DNA of 64,000 nt. Origin: Rhodobacterales bacterium. Lineage in GTDB: Bacteria; Pseudomonadota; Alphaproteobacteria; Rhodobacterales; Rhodobacteraceae. The notes under the pieces are model-generated. The model was not told where the DNA came from, made no database searches, and was given only the letters and a program-made list of their open reading frames with translations. The DNA is taken from positions 19,841-83,840 of the forward strand of contig PDOZ01000030.1 of NCBI GenBank assembly GCA_002747325.1, in the 5' to 3' direction. Made by a program: the position numbers and the translations under genes. Shown in pieces: positions 40,193 to 47,578 of the stretch; position 1 is the first letter of the stretch; each line of letters begins with the position of its first letter.

Positions 40193-41107
40193 GTGTTGGA
40201 TCAGATCATTGATATCGCCACGGATGGACGGCATCTGTCCCGGCAACGCGGCTTCCTGATTGTCTCCGAAGAGGGGCATGAAATCGGACGCACGCCGCTT
40301 GATCAGGTGGCGGCGGTGATTGTGCATGCGCATGGCACGACCTGGTCGACCTCGCTGCTGGTGGAACTGGCGGAACGCGGCGCGCCGGTGGTGTTGTGCG
40401 CCGCCAACCACGCCCCCCGCTCGGTGCTGATGCCGCTGGAAGGGCACCACTTGCAGGGCGCCCGGATGCGCGCCCAGTGGCAGGCGAAAACACCGCTGAT
40501 CAAACAGGCGTGGAAGCAGGTTGTAGCGGCCAAACTGCGGATGCAGGCGGCGGCGCTGGAGGCGGTCGGGGAAGCGCCCGCGCCGGTGCGCATGATGATC
40601 CGCAAGATCACCTCGGGCGACAGCACCAACATGGAGGCCCAGGCCGCGCGCTACTACTGGCCTCGCCTGATGGGGGAAACCTTTCGGCGCGATGCGACCG
40701 CCGGGGATGAAAACGCCCTGCTCAATTACGGCTATACCGTCCTGCGCGCCGCGACCGCGCGGGCGGTGGTCGCCGCCGGTCTGCACCCGACCATCGGCCT
40801 GTTTCATGCCCATCGCGGCAATGCTTTCGCGCTGGCCGATGACCTGATGGAGCCGTTCCGTCCGCTGGTCGACCTGAGCGTGCGCCATATCGCAGCGACC
40901 CGCGGGGCGGCGGTTGACCCGGAGGCGAAACAGGCGCTGGCCGGGCTGATCGCCACCGATCTGCCGCTGGGCGACGGCGTCACGCCGGTTTCGGTGGCAC
41001 TGATGAAACTGGCCACCTCGCTGGGTCAGAGCTTCGAGACCGGCAAACTTGCCCTCGCGCTGCCCGACCCGCCCGATCCGCTGGCGCTTGCGGGGCTGGG
41101 CCAATGA
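40193..41107 (+). CDS. cas1: Cas1 spacer-integration nuclease
   Basis: Type II Cas1 integrase, about 304 aa. Metal-site residues: Glu in SGDSTNMEAQAARYYWPRL, His in TIGLFHAHRGNAFALADDLMEPFRP and the following Asp-containing segment. Type II Cas1 proteins start close to the IIDIATDGRHLSRQRGFLIV strand, so I place the start at GTG 40193 (GAGGG four bases upstream) or TTG 40196; the ORF-track ATG at 40124 would add 23 residues with no support. It overlaps cas2 by four bases (ATGA). It would form a Cas1-Cas2 complex and, with Cas9 and tracrRNA, select PAM-bearing spacers. Confidence 0.92.
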   Translation: MLDQIIDIATDGRHLSRQRGFLIVSEEGHEIGRTPLDQVAAVIVHAHGTTWSTSLLVELAERGAPVVLCAANHAPRSVLMPLEGHHLQGARMRAQWQAKTPLIKQAWKQVVAAKLRMQAAALEAVGEAPAPVRMMIRKITSGDSTNMEAQAARYYWPRLMGETFRRDATAGDENALLNYGYTVLRAATARAVVAAGLHPTIGLFHAHRGNAFALADDLMEPFRPLVDLSVRHIAATRGAAVDPEAKQALAGLIATDLPLGDGVTPVSVALMKLATSLGQSFETGKLALALPDPPDPLALAGLGQ

Positions 41108-41448
41108 ATGTGCCGGTGACAAAATTATCGGGGTATCGTCTGATGTGGATTTTGGTGATGTTCGACCTGCCGACGGATACGAAAAAACAGCGCAAGGATG
41201 CGGGCACGTTTCGCAATTTCCTGCTCGACGAGGGCTTTGAGCGCAGCCAGTTTTCGGTCTATGCCCGCTTCGTCAACGGCAAGGAGGCCTTTGCAACCCG
41301 CGTTAACCGTATTGAGCGTAACCTACCCGCCGCAGGCGACGTGCAAATCCTCAACTTCACTGACCGGCAATATCGTGATATTGTGCATTTCTCGGATCAG
41401 GGTCGGCGCAAGGCGCGGGAAAATCCGAAACAACTGGTGCTTTTCTAA
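41104..41448 (+). CDS. cas2: Cas2 spacer-integration subunit
   Basis: 114-aa type II Cas2. The ferredoxin-like fold begins with LMWILVMFDLPTDTKKQRK, carrying the conserved Asp; the later ERSQFSVYARFVNGKEA and VQILNFTDRQYRDIV blocks match the family. ATG overlaps the cas1 stop. It is the last cas gene, 73 bp from the first CRISPR repeat; there is no csn2 or cas4. Confidence 0.92.
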   Translation: MNVPVTKLSGYRLMWILVMFDLPTDTKKQRKDAGTFRNFLLDEGFERSQFSVYARFVNGKEAFATRVNRIERNLPAAGDVQILNFTDRQYRDIVHFSDQGRRKARENPKQLVLF

Positions 41449-41467
41449 GGTGATTCGCGATGGAATT

Positions 41468-41528
41468 TTACAATAGACCCCGGCTAGTTCCTTGTATTTT
41501 CAAGGTGTTAGCGCGGGATCTATTGTAA
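41468..41528 (-). terminator. Long imperfect hairpin at the cas2-side end of the array
   Basis: TTACAATAGA on the left and TCTATTGTAA on the right form a perfect 10-bp stem that continues with CCCG, CTA and CCTTG pairs (bulges between) around a TATTTT loop. The right arm includes the first bases of repeat 1. Since the array reads on the minus strand, this structure lies just after the last repeat and may end pre-crRNA transcription or be a decayed repeat; it also lies 20 bp beyond cas2. Confidence 0.5.
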
Positions 41529-41688
41529 CAGTTCAAAACCCGAGGTCCAGCCGCAACAACCTAGGGGGCGCTAACGCACCCCCGACATTGTAACAGTTCA
41601 AAACCCGAGGTCCAGCCGCAACTCCCGGCGCATGGTGCTAAAAGCAAAGTCAATTGTAACAGTTCAAAACCCGAGGTCCAGCCGCAAC
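41522..41688 (-). CRISPR. Type II-C CRISPR array: 3 repeats, 2 spacers
   Basis: Three identical 36-bp repeats at 41522-41557, 41587-41622 and 41653-41688, with spacers of 29 bp (41558-41586) and 30 bp (41623-41652). In crRNA orientation (minus strand) the repeat starts GTTGCGGCTGGACCTCGG and ends GAACTGTTACAAT, the usual II-C form. The ending TGTTACAAT is an extended -10 motif, as in Neisseria II-C repeats where each repeat carries a promoter. The array therefore reads towards cas2, and new spacers should enter at the 41688 side. No leader resembling a conserved element is seen there; phage-like DNA follows instead. Confidence 0.95.
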
Positions 41689-41774
41689 CGGCCGAGGAGC
41701 GCGCAGTTTAGCGCGCTGATCCGGCGACTGTTCGTCGTAAAATGGAAGCGGCGGGTTTTTCATCCACTTAACGT

Positions 41775-42505
41775 AACAAGTGTTGGCGCGCCGGTGGGTA
41801 TAGTTCCAGTTCTGTCTTCGGGGCCTGCCCCAGCGGCGACTGGTCTTGTTGCATCTGTTGATTATTCGCCGATTGGCTCTGTTTTGCAGCAAAATTTCGC
41901 CTCTGCTTTGGATCAGTTTGTCGAGCTTCAGGCCCTCGATTTTCAGCGTTCGAAGCTTCAGAGGCGTAATCAGAAGTTGACTGAGGCGCTTGCGCGTGAA
42001 ACTTTGAACCCATCAGTTGCGGGGATTTATGGTGATGGTTCGTCTGCTGGTGGTTCTGATCCTTCTGTGTCTTTTGGCAGCGGTCGCGGCAAACGCTTAG
42101 TTCGCGGGGTTGACGGTCGTTCGGTTATTGTTTCTGATGCCGAACCTATGCCGCTTTTTTGCGGAATATCTTGATATGTCTGGTAATGTTTATTACGGCG
42201 TTAACCCTAATGTCCCGGATGCTAAATAGTTAGTTTCTCCTGCGAGTATCGAGTTGGTTGATACGTTATCTGGTGATCCTAAAGTTGGTGGTAATTTCGT
42301 TGGCAATTCTCTTCGGTATATTGCCAAGGGTGGCGTGGTGGGTCAGGCATATCGTTATTTGACAGATACGTCATTTGATCCTCCTCCTTCTCAGTTTTAT
42401 TCTCCTCCACCTCTTCCGTTGCTTCCGTCAACTCGTCTTAATCCTTATGGCGTGATCAAGTTCGGTCCTTCGACGCTTGACCAATATGTAGGTCTGCGTA
42501 AATAA
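41775..42505 (+). pseudogene. Decayed Microviridae pilot-protein (VP2-like) gene
   Basis: Three reading pieces join into one protein-like sequence. Frame 1 (to 42174) has SVGAPVGIVPVLSSGPAPA and an Ala/Gln/Leu-rich helix LDQFVELQALDFQRSKLQRR, then GRGKRLVRGVDGRSVIVSD. At a run of six T (42155-42160) removal of one T would shift into the frame reading FAEYLDMSGNVYYGVNPNV; that frame then meets an in-frame TAG (about 42227) and continues to 42505 with GNFVGNSLRYIAKGG and a Pro-rich tail. T-rich third codon positions differ sharply from the GC-rich host. The composition and position before a capsid-like gene fit the DNA pilot protein of ssDNA microviruses; the homology is from memory, untested. 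Confidence 0.5.
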
Positions 42506-42541
42506 TCCAGCAAAATCAATAACCTAAAGAAGAGTCTTAAT

Positions 42542-42958
42542 ATGAGTCTGTCTCGTTTCCAGCAGCCGCGTTCGCGGCGTCATGAAAACCGACATATTGT
42601 CGGCAAGTTTCGCGGTGGTAAGTTGCAGCCGGTGCATATGCTTCCGGTGCGTGGCTCTGAGAGTGGTTTTGTCACCAATCAGATTGCGTTCAAGGTGGAC
42701 CCGCTTGCGGGCCAGCTTATGAGTCCGGCATTTAAGAATCCTGACGCGGATTATAGCGGCTCTGCCGATGTTGTTCGTGCGAAGCTCGAAACTGGCGCGC
42801 CGCTGTTTGATCTTGAGCCGGAAAACTTGATCAGCAAGTTGTGTCGCATCAATCCGCGCCGCATTGATGGCCGGAAGTATGCTAGTGAGATGGTCCGTCT
42901 TGCACATAACTGCGCGGTCAATCACTTGCGCCGCGCCAAGTATGTAAACGCGGGGTAA
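42542..42958 (+). pseudogene. Truncated Microviridae major capsid protein (VP1-like)
   Basis: 138-aa ORF with AAGAAGAG ribosome site at good spacing. The N-terminus reads like microvirus capsids (RSRRHENRHIVGKFRGGKLQPVHMLPV, then FKVDPLAGQLMSP). The part NPDADYSGSADVVRAKLETG, EPENLISKLCRINPRRIDG and MVRLAHNCAVNHLRRAKYV resembles capsids of alphaproteobacterial microviruses as I remember them. Normal capsid proteins exceed 500 aa; here the ORF stops after VNAG, and a stretch between LMSPAF and KNPDADY seems missing. So it looks like an internally deleted, 3'-truncated relic. Short expressed fragment functions cannot be excluded. Confidence 0.55.
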
Positions 42959-43019
42959 GATTTTAACACTACAAAACCCAACGTTCAGGCACAGCAATGA
43001 AGGTGAACAGGAAGGGGCC

Positions 43020-43841
43020 TTACTTGAATATGGCTATAAGCACTAATGCAATCAGTAGTCCAAGTATCGAGTGCCTGCTACGCCAGAGGTATGATCGCTG
43101 GATTCTCCTCTCCCAATCTATCGCTGGTGGCGTTTTGATTGTGATTTCTGACAGCCTCGCGGGTTCGATCGCTCCTGCGGGCATACCGACATCGATTGAG
43201 TCTGGGTAAGCCTTGAACGCTTCGGTGAATATGGTTGCGGTTCCCTTCAAGGGGAGGGTCGGGAATTTTCCGATATGGTCAAAAAGCGAGTTAAACTCAT
43301 GCTTGCCAAGGAGCAGGAAGGCGCTTGTCCCATCCCAATCTGCAAAAAATCGGCCCGACTCCCCAGCTAATACGCCATCCTCGGGAAGCCCTGTCGGGTC
43401 TAAACATGCGAATTCCAAGTTTAACGTAGACAGTTGATACTTCCCGCCAATGGGTAAGTTCTCATGGTTTGGAAAAATGTCGACATTACATCGGGTGATG
43501 GTTTCATAATTAGGGAGTTCTTTATTTTCTTTCGCATTAGAGAACACCTTTATCGAATGTGGACTCATGAGGTTTGCGTCGAAGAAACCGCCAGTAGCGT
43601 GAATAGATCGGGTTATTCCGCTTGCTCCGGGGGTGTTGTCGTTCCAGTCGATATTCTCTCTGTCGCTCAAAGATATTCGATTATTTTCTGAATCCCAGCT
43701 CACGCGGCAGCCTAACCGGATGTTTTCAAGGCTAAGAATAATTTGCTGCGGCATCTTGCTAATCTCTTCACCCGTTTCCGTATCTTTGAAGAGACGGTCC
43801 GATATTTTTTCCCATTTGGGAGCGTTTTTGAAAATGGTCAT
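43020..43841 (-). CDS. Tail-anchored protein of unknown function
   Basis: 273-aa protein that I do not recognise. It has no signal peptide and is soluble up to about residue 250; the end (YLWRSRHSILGLLIALVLIAIFK) is a single hydrophobic helix preceded by basic residues, the layout of a C-terminal tail anchor with the body in the cytoplasm. Base composition is clearly more AT-rich than the core genome. It lies between the phage relic and lipoprotein C, oriented towards the CRISPR array. A role in defence or phage biology is suggested by position only. The start at 43841 (MTIFKNAPKW) is followed upstream by GAGGAAT on the minus strand. Confidence 0.6.
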   Translation of the reverse strand: MTIFKNAPKWEKISDRLFKDTETGEEISKMPQQIILSLENIRLGCRVSWDSENNRISLSDRENIDWNDNTPGASGITRSIHATGGFFDANLMSPHSIKVFSNAKENKELPNYETITRCNVDIFPNHENLPIGGKYQLSTLNLEFACLDPTGLPEDGVLAGESGRFFADWDGTSAFLLLGKHEFNSLFDHIGKFPTLPLKGTATIFTEAFKAYPDSIDVGMPAGAIEPARLSEITIKTPPAIDWERRIQRSYLWRSRHSILGLLIALVLIAIFK

Positions 43842-44222
43842 AAATTCCTCGCATCACGGTGATGGGTGGATAGGAGCAAAAAAAGCACCAATAAACAACA
43901 GAGGGCGTGAAATGTATGAAAACAAATGACATTTGAGAAAGTGTTGAAAACAGTGCGTGACGTCGGGGGGGCAACGCGGTGGCGGTTGTCTTTTGGCTAT
44001 AAGCCTTTGATTTTACGCCGATGCTTCGTGGATTTTGAGATCAAAATCCACTCCCGTCAGCTATACCCAGCCAATGCGGGCCAGCTTGTGAGGGAACATC
44101 CTCATGCTACCGGGCGCGCCAGCCAAAACACCCCATCACAAGCCGACGGATTCCGAAAGATAAACGACCCATGGACAGGCTCTTGCAGAGCGTCTGATCC
44201 CACGGCGCAGAACGGCGTCGGG
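43842..44222. other. Gene-free stretch between accessory genes
   Basis: 381 bp without a convincing gene. It contains an 18-bp palindrome (GATTTTGAGATCAAAATC, about 44034-44051). The ORF in the track that starts at 43926 crosses into lipoprotein C and has no coding character. No tRNA could be folded here. Confidence 0.5.
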
Positions 44223-44975
44223 TTATTGCTTTTCGCCGATCGCGCTAAGGTAGACGTAGCGCTGCACGACCCCGTTGCGGGTTATGACGAAGGGCTCAGC
44301 GCTATCGTCGCTCGAGGACCGGAGTGTGATATTTGCGTCATCTTCTGTCGCCGCAAATCCGCCGCTGAGACTGCCGCCGACAACCACATTGTTATCCCCG
44401 TCCAGTAATTTTCCATCAATGGAAAGGCCCGTAAAATAAGGGTAATCCGTCGATAGTCTCTTGAGTCGGAAGTGCGGGCTGTCGCTGCTGATCCGCAAAG
44501 TGCCATCGACTTCCCGGTTAAACTTTCTGATCAGTTGCACCCGCTCTTCATCGGTCATGTCGGCGTAGTCATAGACGGACCACAGGGGCGCGTTCTCCTC
44601 CATGGTCAGGCCAATGGCGGAGTAGAGATTGTCGATCTTGCCGTGGATCGCAGTATCGTAGCCATCGAAGTCGACTTCGAGGTTCATGTCTCCGATCATC
44701 GTGACGTCCCGGAAATACTGCCACTTCGGGGAGTCATACGCCACCACGGCGCTGCCGGAATAGGTTGCGGACCCGCTTGTTGGCAGGGGACCGTCTATGA
44801 GATCCCCAGATATCACCTCGTTTCGGGCCACCAAATTATGCCCGCGCTGGTCGAGAAGGGTTTCGGCCGAAAGTGGGTGCGGTGTCCCGCCCGCGCCGCC
44901 GCCGCCACCACCCGGCGTTCCACCGGCGCACCCGGCCAGAATGAAGGCTGCAATTACCAGGCTGATCCGTTTCAT
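44223..44975 (-). CDS. Lipoprotein C of a three-member paralogous set
   Basis: 250-aa lipoprotein: signal KRISLVIAAFILAGCAGG with lipobox LAGC near residue 16, then a Gly-rich linker (TPGGGGGGAGGTP). The body shows the same order of blocks as lipoproteins A and B: LPTSGSATYSGSAVVAYDSP, then an acidic MNLEVDFDGYDTAIHGKIDNLYS, and a C-terminal VVGGSLSGGFAA followed by RNGVVQRYVYLS. It is more diverged than A and B are from each other. The start at 44975 (MKRISLV) fits the signal peptide better than the ORF-track Met. It lies downstream of the RACo-like gene by only 57 bp but probably has its own promoter. Confidence 0.65.
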   Translation of the reverse strand: MKRISLVIAAFILAGCAGGTPGGGGGGAGGTPHPLSAETLLDQRGHNLVARNEVISGDLIDGPLPTSGSATYSGSAVVAYDSPKWQYFRDVTMIGDMNLEVDFDGYDTAIHGKIDNLYSAIGLTMEENAPLWSVYDYADMTDEERVQLIRKFNREVDGTLRISSDSPHFRLKRLSTDYPYFTGLSIDGKLLDGDNNVVVGGSLSGGFAATEDDANITLRSSSDDSAEPFVITRNGVVQRYVYLSAIGEKQ

Positions 44976-45032
44976 CTTTACACTCCCAGAGTTGGGCATT
45001 TAAAGGATAATCTACTGAACTCAGGGAAAATT

Positions 45033-47060
45033 TCAAGCATTACCCGACCTCCGCCTGCGTCGCCTTGTGCCCCCCGCCGCGCCGCCGAAGCTGGGTTCGG
45101 GCAGGGGGATGGTGGCGCGCAGGAGGGGGAAGGGGTCGGCGGCGTTGGGCAGGGCGGAGGCGTTGACGAAATGCTCCTGAAAGCGCGGTTCGACGGCGGT
45201 TTCGATCTTGGTGATCTGCCGGGCGAGGCGTTCAATTTCGCCGCGCGCGGCGCGGTTGAGCAGGGCGATGCGCGCGCCGGTGCCGGCGGCATTGCCTGCG
45301 CTCGTCACTTTCTCCAGCGGGCAATCCGGGATCATGCCCAGCACCATCGCGTGTTTGGGCGAGATATGCGCCCCGAACGCGCCCGCCAGCACCACTTTAT
45401 CCACCTGTTCCACCCCGCGCTGATCCATCAACAGCCGCGCGCCGGCGTAAAGCGCGGCCTTGGCCATCTGAATGGCGCGCACGTCGTGGTTGGTGACGGT
45501 GATCTGCGGCGTGTCGTCGGTGCCGGGCCAGAGTTGATAGGCATAGGTGCGCCCGTCGGGCAGGATATGCGGCGAGCCGGTGGCTTCGGGGGAGCCGATC
45601 AGGCCGGAGGCGTCGAGCAGCCCGCTCATGCGCATTTCCGCCACCACCTCGATGATGCCGGAGCCGCAAATGCCGGTCAGGCCGGTGCGGGCCAGCCCCT
45701 CGGCAAAGCCTTCCTCGTCGGACCATGCCTCGCAGCCGATGATGCGAAAGCGTGGCGCGCCACTTTCCGGGTCGATCTGCACCCGCTCGATGGCACCGGG
45801 GGCGGCGCGCTGGCCGGAGGAGATTTGCGCGCCCTCAAAGGCCGGGCCGGTGGGCGAGGAACAGGCGAGAACGCCGGTGCGGTCGCCCAGCAGGATTTCC
45901 GCGTTGGTGCCCACATCGACCGTCAGCACCAGCTCGTCGGACTTGTGCGGCGCCTCCGAGAGCGCCACCGCCGCCGCATCCGCGCCCACATGGCCGGAGA
46001 TCAGCGGCAGCACATAGACCCGCGCCCCCGTGGCCATCGGCAGGCCCAGATCGCGGGCCAGAAGCCGCTCCGCCGCGTCAGAGGCCAGCGCGAAGGGCGC
46101 CTGGCCCAACTCATAGGGATCGAGGCCCAGAAACAGGTGGTGCATGACCGGGTTCATCACGAAAACCGCTTCCAGAACAAGGTCTTGCGCCACGCCTGCC
46201 TCGGCGCGCAGCGTGTCGATCAGCGCGCCGATCCCCTCGCGCACCGCCTGCGTCATCTCCGCCGCGCCGCCCTCGTTCAGCATGGCGTATGAAACCCGGC
46301 TCATCAGGTCTTCGCCGTAGCGGATCTGCGGGTTCATCAGGCCGGAAGAGGCGCGCACCTCGCCGCTTTCCAGATCGACCAGATGCCCGGCGATGGTGGT
46401 CGAGCCGATGTCGATGGCGAGGCCGAACAGCCCCTCCCGATAGCCCGGCCACAGCGCGGCAATGACCGGCGCGCCCCCATCTTCATGGATCGCCGCCGTG
46501 ACCTGCCAATCCCCCGCCCGCAGGCATTTTTGCAAGCCCGGCAACAGAGCCGGATCGAGCGTCAGCCCCCGCGCGCCGGTCTGTGCCTCCAGCGCCGCAA
46601 TCAGCCGCTCGCGGTCGCCCATCGCCACTTCCAGCGTGGGCTTTTCCACTTCGACATAGACCCGCCACAGCGCCGAATCCAGCGTGATATCGCGCGCTTC
46701 GGCTTCCTTACGGATCACCTGTTTATGCACCTGACTTTCCGGCGGCACGTCAATGACCATATCGCCCCGGATCACCGCCTGACAGCCCAGCCGACGCCCC
46801 TTTTTCAGCCCGCGCCGATCGTCATAGCGGCGTTCCACCTCGTTTAGCGGCTCCAGCGCCGTTTCGCGCGCGGTGATGCCGTGTTTCGGGAAGTCGCCAA
46901 AGCCCGGCGCGCATTGGCATTTGCCGCAGACCCCGCGCCCGCCACAGGTCGCTGCAAGGTCAACGCCCAAAGCCCGCGCCGCATCCAGCACGGAACTGCC
47001 CGTCGCCACCCGGCCCCGGCGGCCGGAAGGGGTGAATATGACCAACGCGTCTTCTGTCAT
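45033..47060 (-). CDS. RACo-like corrinoid-protein reductive activator (ASKHA + 2Fe-2S)
   Basis: 675-aa protein. The N-terminal 2Fe-2S ferredoxin domain has Cys in CGGRGVCGKCQC with the fourth at RLGCQAV. A middle domain precedes a C-terminal ASKHA ATPase (DUF4445) with FGLAIDIGSTTIAGHLVDL, LTVDVGTNAEILLG, TGICGSGIIEVVAEM and VVLAGAFGAHI. This is the architecture of RACo/RamA-type enzymes, which use ATP to reduce the Co(II) of corrinoid proteins back to Co(I) in methyl transfer. No corrinoid protein or methyltransferase gene is in the window. The C-terminus ends in a run of six Arg (RRRRRRSGNA), which is unusual. Confidence 0.88.
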   Translation of the reverse strand: MTEDALVIFTPSGRRGRVATGSSVLDAARALGVDLAATCGGRGVCGKCQCAPGFGDFPKHGITARETALEPLNEVERRYDDRRGLKKGRRLGCQAVIRGDMVIDVPPESQVHKQVIRKEAEARDITLDSALWRVYVEVEKPTLEVAMGDRERLIAALEAQTGARGLTLDPALLPGLQKCLRAGDWQVTAAIHEDGGAPVIAALWPGYREGLFGLAIDIGSTTIAGHLVDLESGEVRASSGLMNPQIRYGEDLMSRVSYAMLNEGGAAEMTQAVREGIGALIDTLRAEAGVAQDLVLEAVFVMNPVMHHLFLGLDPYELGQAPFALASDAAERLLARDLGLPMATGARVYVLPLISGHVGADAAAVALSEAPHKSDELVLTVDVGTNAEILLGDRTGVLACSSPTGPAFEGAQISSGQRAAPGAIERVQIDPESGAPRFRIIGCEAWSDEEGFAEGLARTGLTGICGSGIIEVVAEMRMSGLLDASGLIGSPEATGSPHILPDGRTYAYQLWPGTDDTPQITVTNHDVRAIQMAKAALYAGARLLMDQRGVEQVDKVVLAGAFGAHISPKHAMVLGMIPDCPLEKVTSAGNAAGTGARIALLNRAARGEIERLARQITKIETAVEPRFQEHFVNASALPNAADPFPLLRATIPLPEPSFGGAAGGTRRRRRRSGNA

Positions 47061-47149
47061 GGCGCCCCTTTTAGCCCCGCACTTTGCCGCGCAACAGGGG
47101 CGGCGTTTTCAAGATCAATATGAGACAGATCGGGGTTCAGGTGGAAAAC

Positions 47150-47479
47150 TTAGATGGAAAATGAGGTGCCGCAGCCGCAGGAGGTGGTGGCGTTGGGGTT
47201 GTCGATGGTGAAACGCGCGCCGATCAGCTCTTCGGTGAAATCGATGGTGGCGCCCGCGAGGAAGGGCAGGGAGACCTCGTCGATCACCACCGTTTCCCCC
47301 GCTTCCGTCAGCCGCAAATCGTCGTCACTCGGCGTGTCTAGCGTGATTTCATAGGTGAAGCCCGAGCAGCCGCCCCCCTCCACCGCTACGCGCAGCGCTT
47401 TGCCCGCCGCCGCCGCGCCGATCTCGCCCAGCCGCTCGAAAGCGCGGGAAGTGACTTTGGGGGGCAGGTTGAGTTCCAT
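47150..47479 (-). CDS. A-type iron-sulfur carrier (HesB/IscA/ErpA family)
   Basis: 109-aa Fe-S cluster carrier. The three conserved cysteines are present: EGGGCSGFTYEI near residue 37 and the C-terminal TTSCGCGTSFSI. It delivers clusters to apo-proteins in the cytoplasm. It lies 90 bp upstream of the RACo-like gene on the same strand and divergent from dgt. Whether it works with the SUF-like pair at 23 kb cannot be told; the main suf operon is not in the window. Confidence 0.93.
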   Translation of the reverse strand: MELNLPPKVTSRAFERLGEIGAAAAGKALRVAVEGGGCSGFTYEITLDTPSDDDLRLTEAGETVVIDEVSLPFLAGATIDFTEELIGARFTIDNPNATTSCGCGTSFSI

Positions 47480-47578
47480 GCGGTTTCCTTAGGGTTTCCT
47501 TTTCGGTGCTTTTTCAAATATATGCGGGCTTGGGCCGGGCGACAAGCGTCTGGCGGCAAGATAAGCCGGGAGGCGGGA

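Noticed and set aside
41558-41652. Spacers matching the adjacent phage relic (self-targeting)
   Set aside because: I compared both spacers by eye with 41689-42958 on both strands and saw no run of matching bases long enough to call a protospacer.
41632-41774. ORF start inside the CRISPR array, read as part of the phage-like protein
   Set aside because: The codons up to about 41774 come from spacer, repeat and flanking DNA; only the later part resembles a phage protein.
41700-41800. dif-like XerCD site as microvirus integration point
   Set aside because: I looked for the two 11-bp Xer arms at both borders of the phage-like DNA and found only weak partial matches, so I do not claim one.
44020-44060. 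Possible tRNA fragment or attachment site around the GATTTTGAGATCAAAATC palindrome
   Set aside because: No acceptor or T-arm could be paired around it; it is recorded only as a palindrome.
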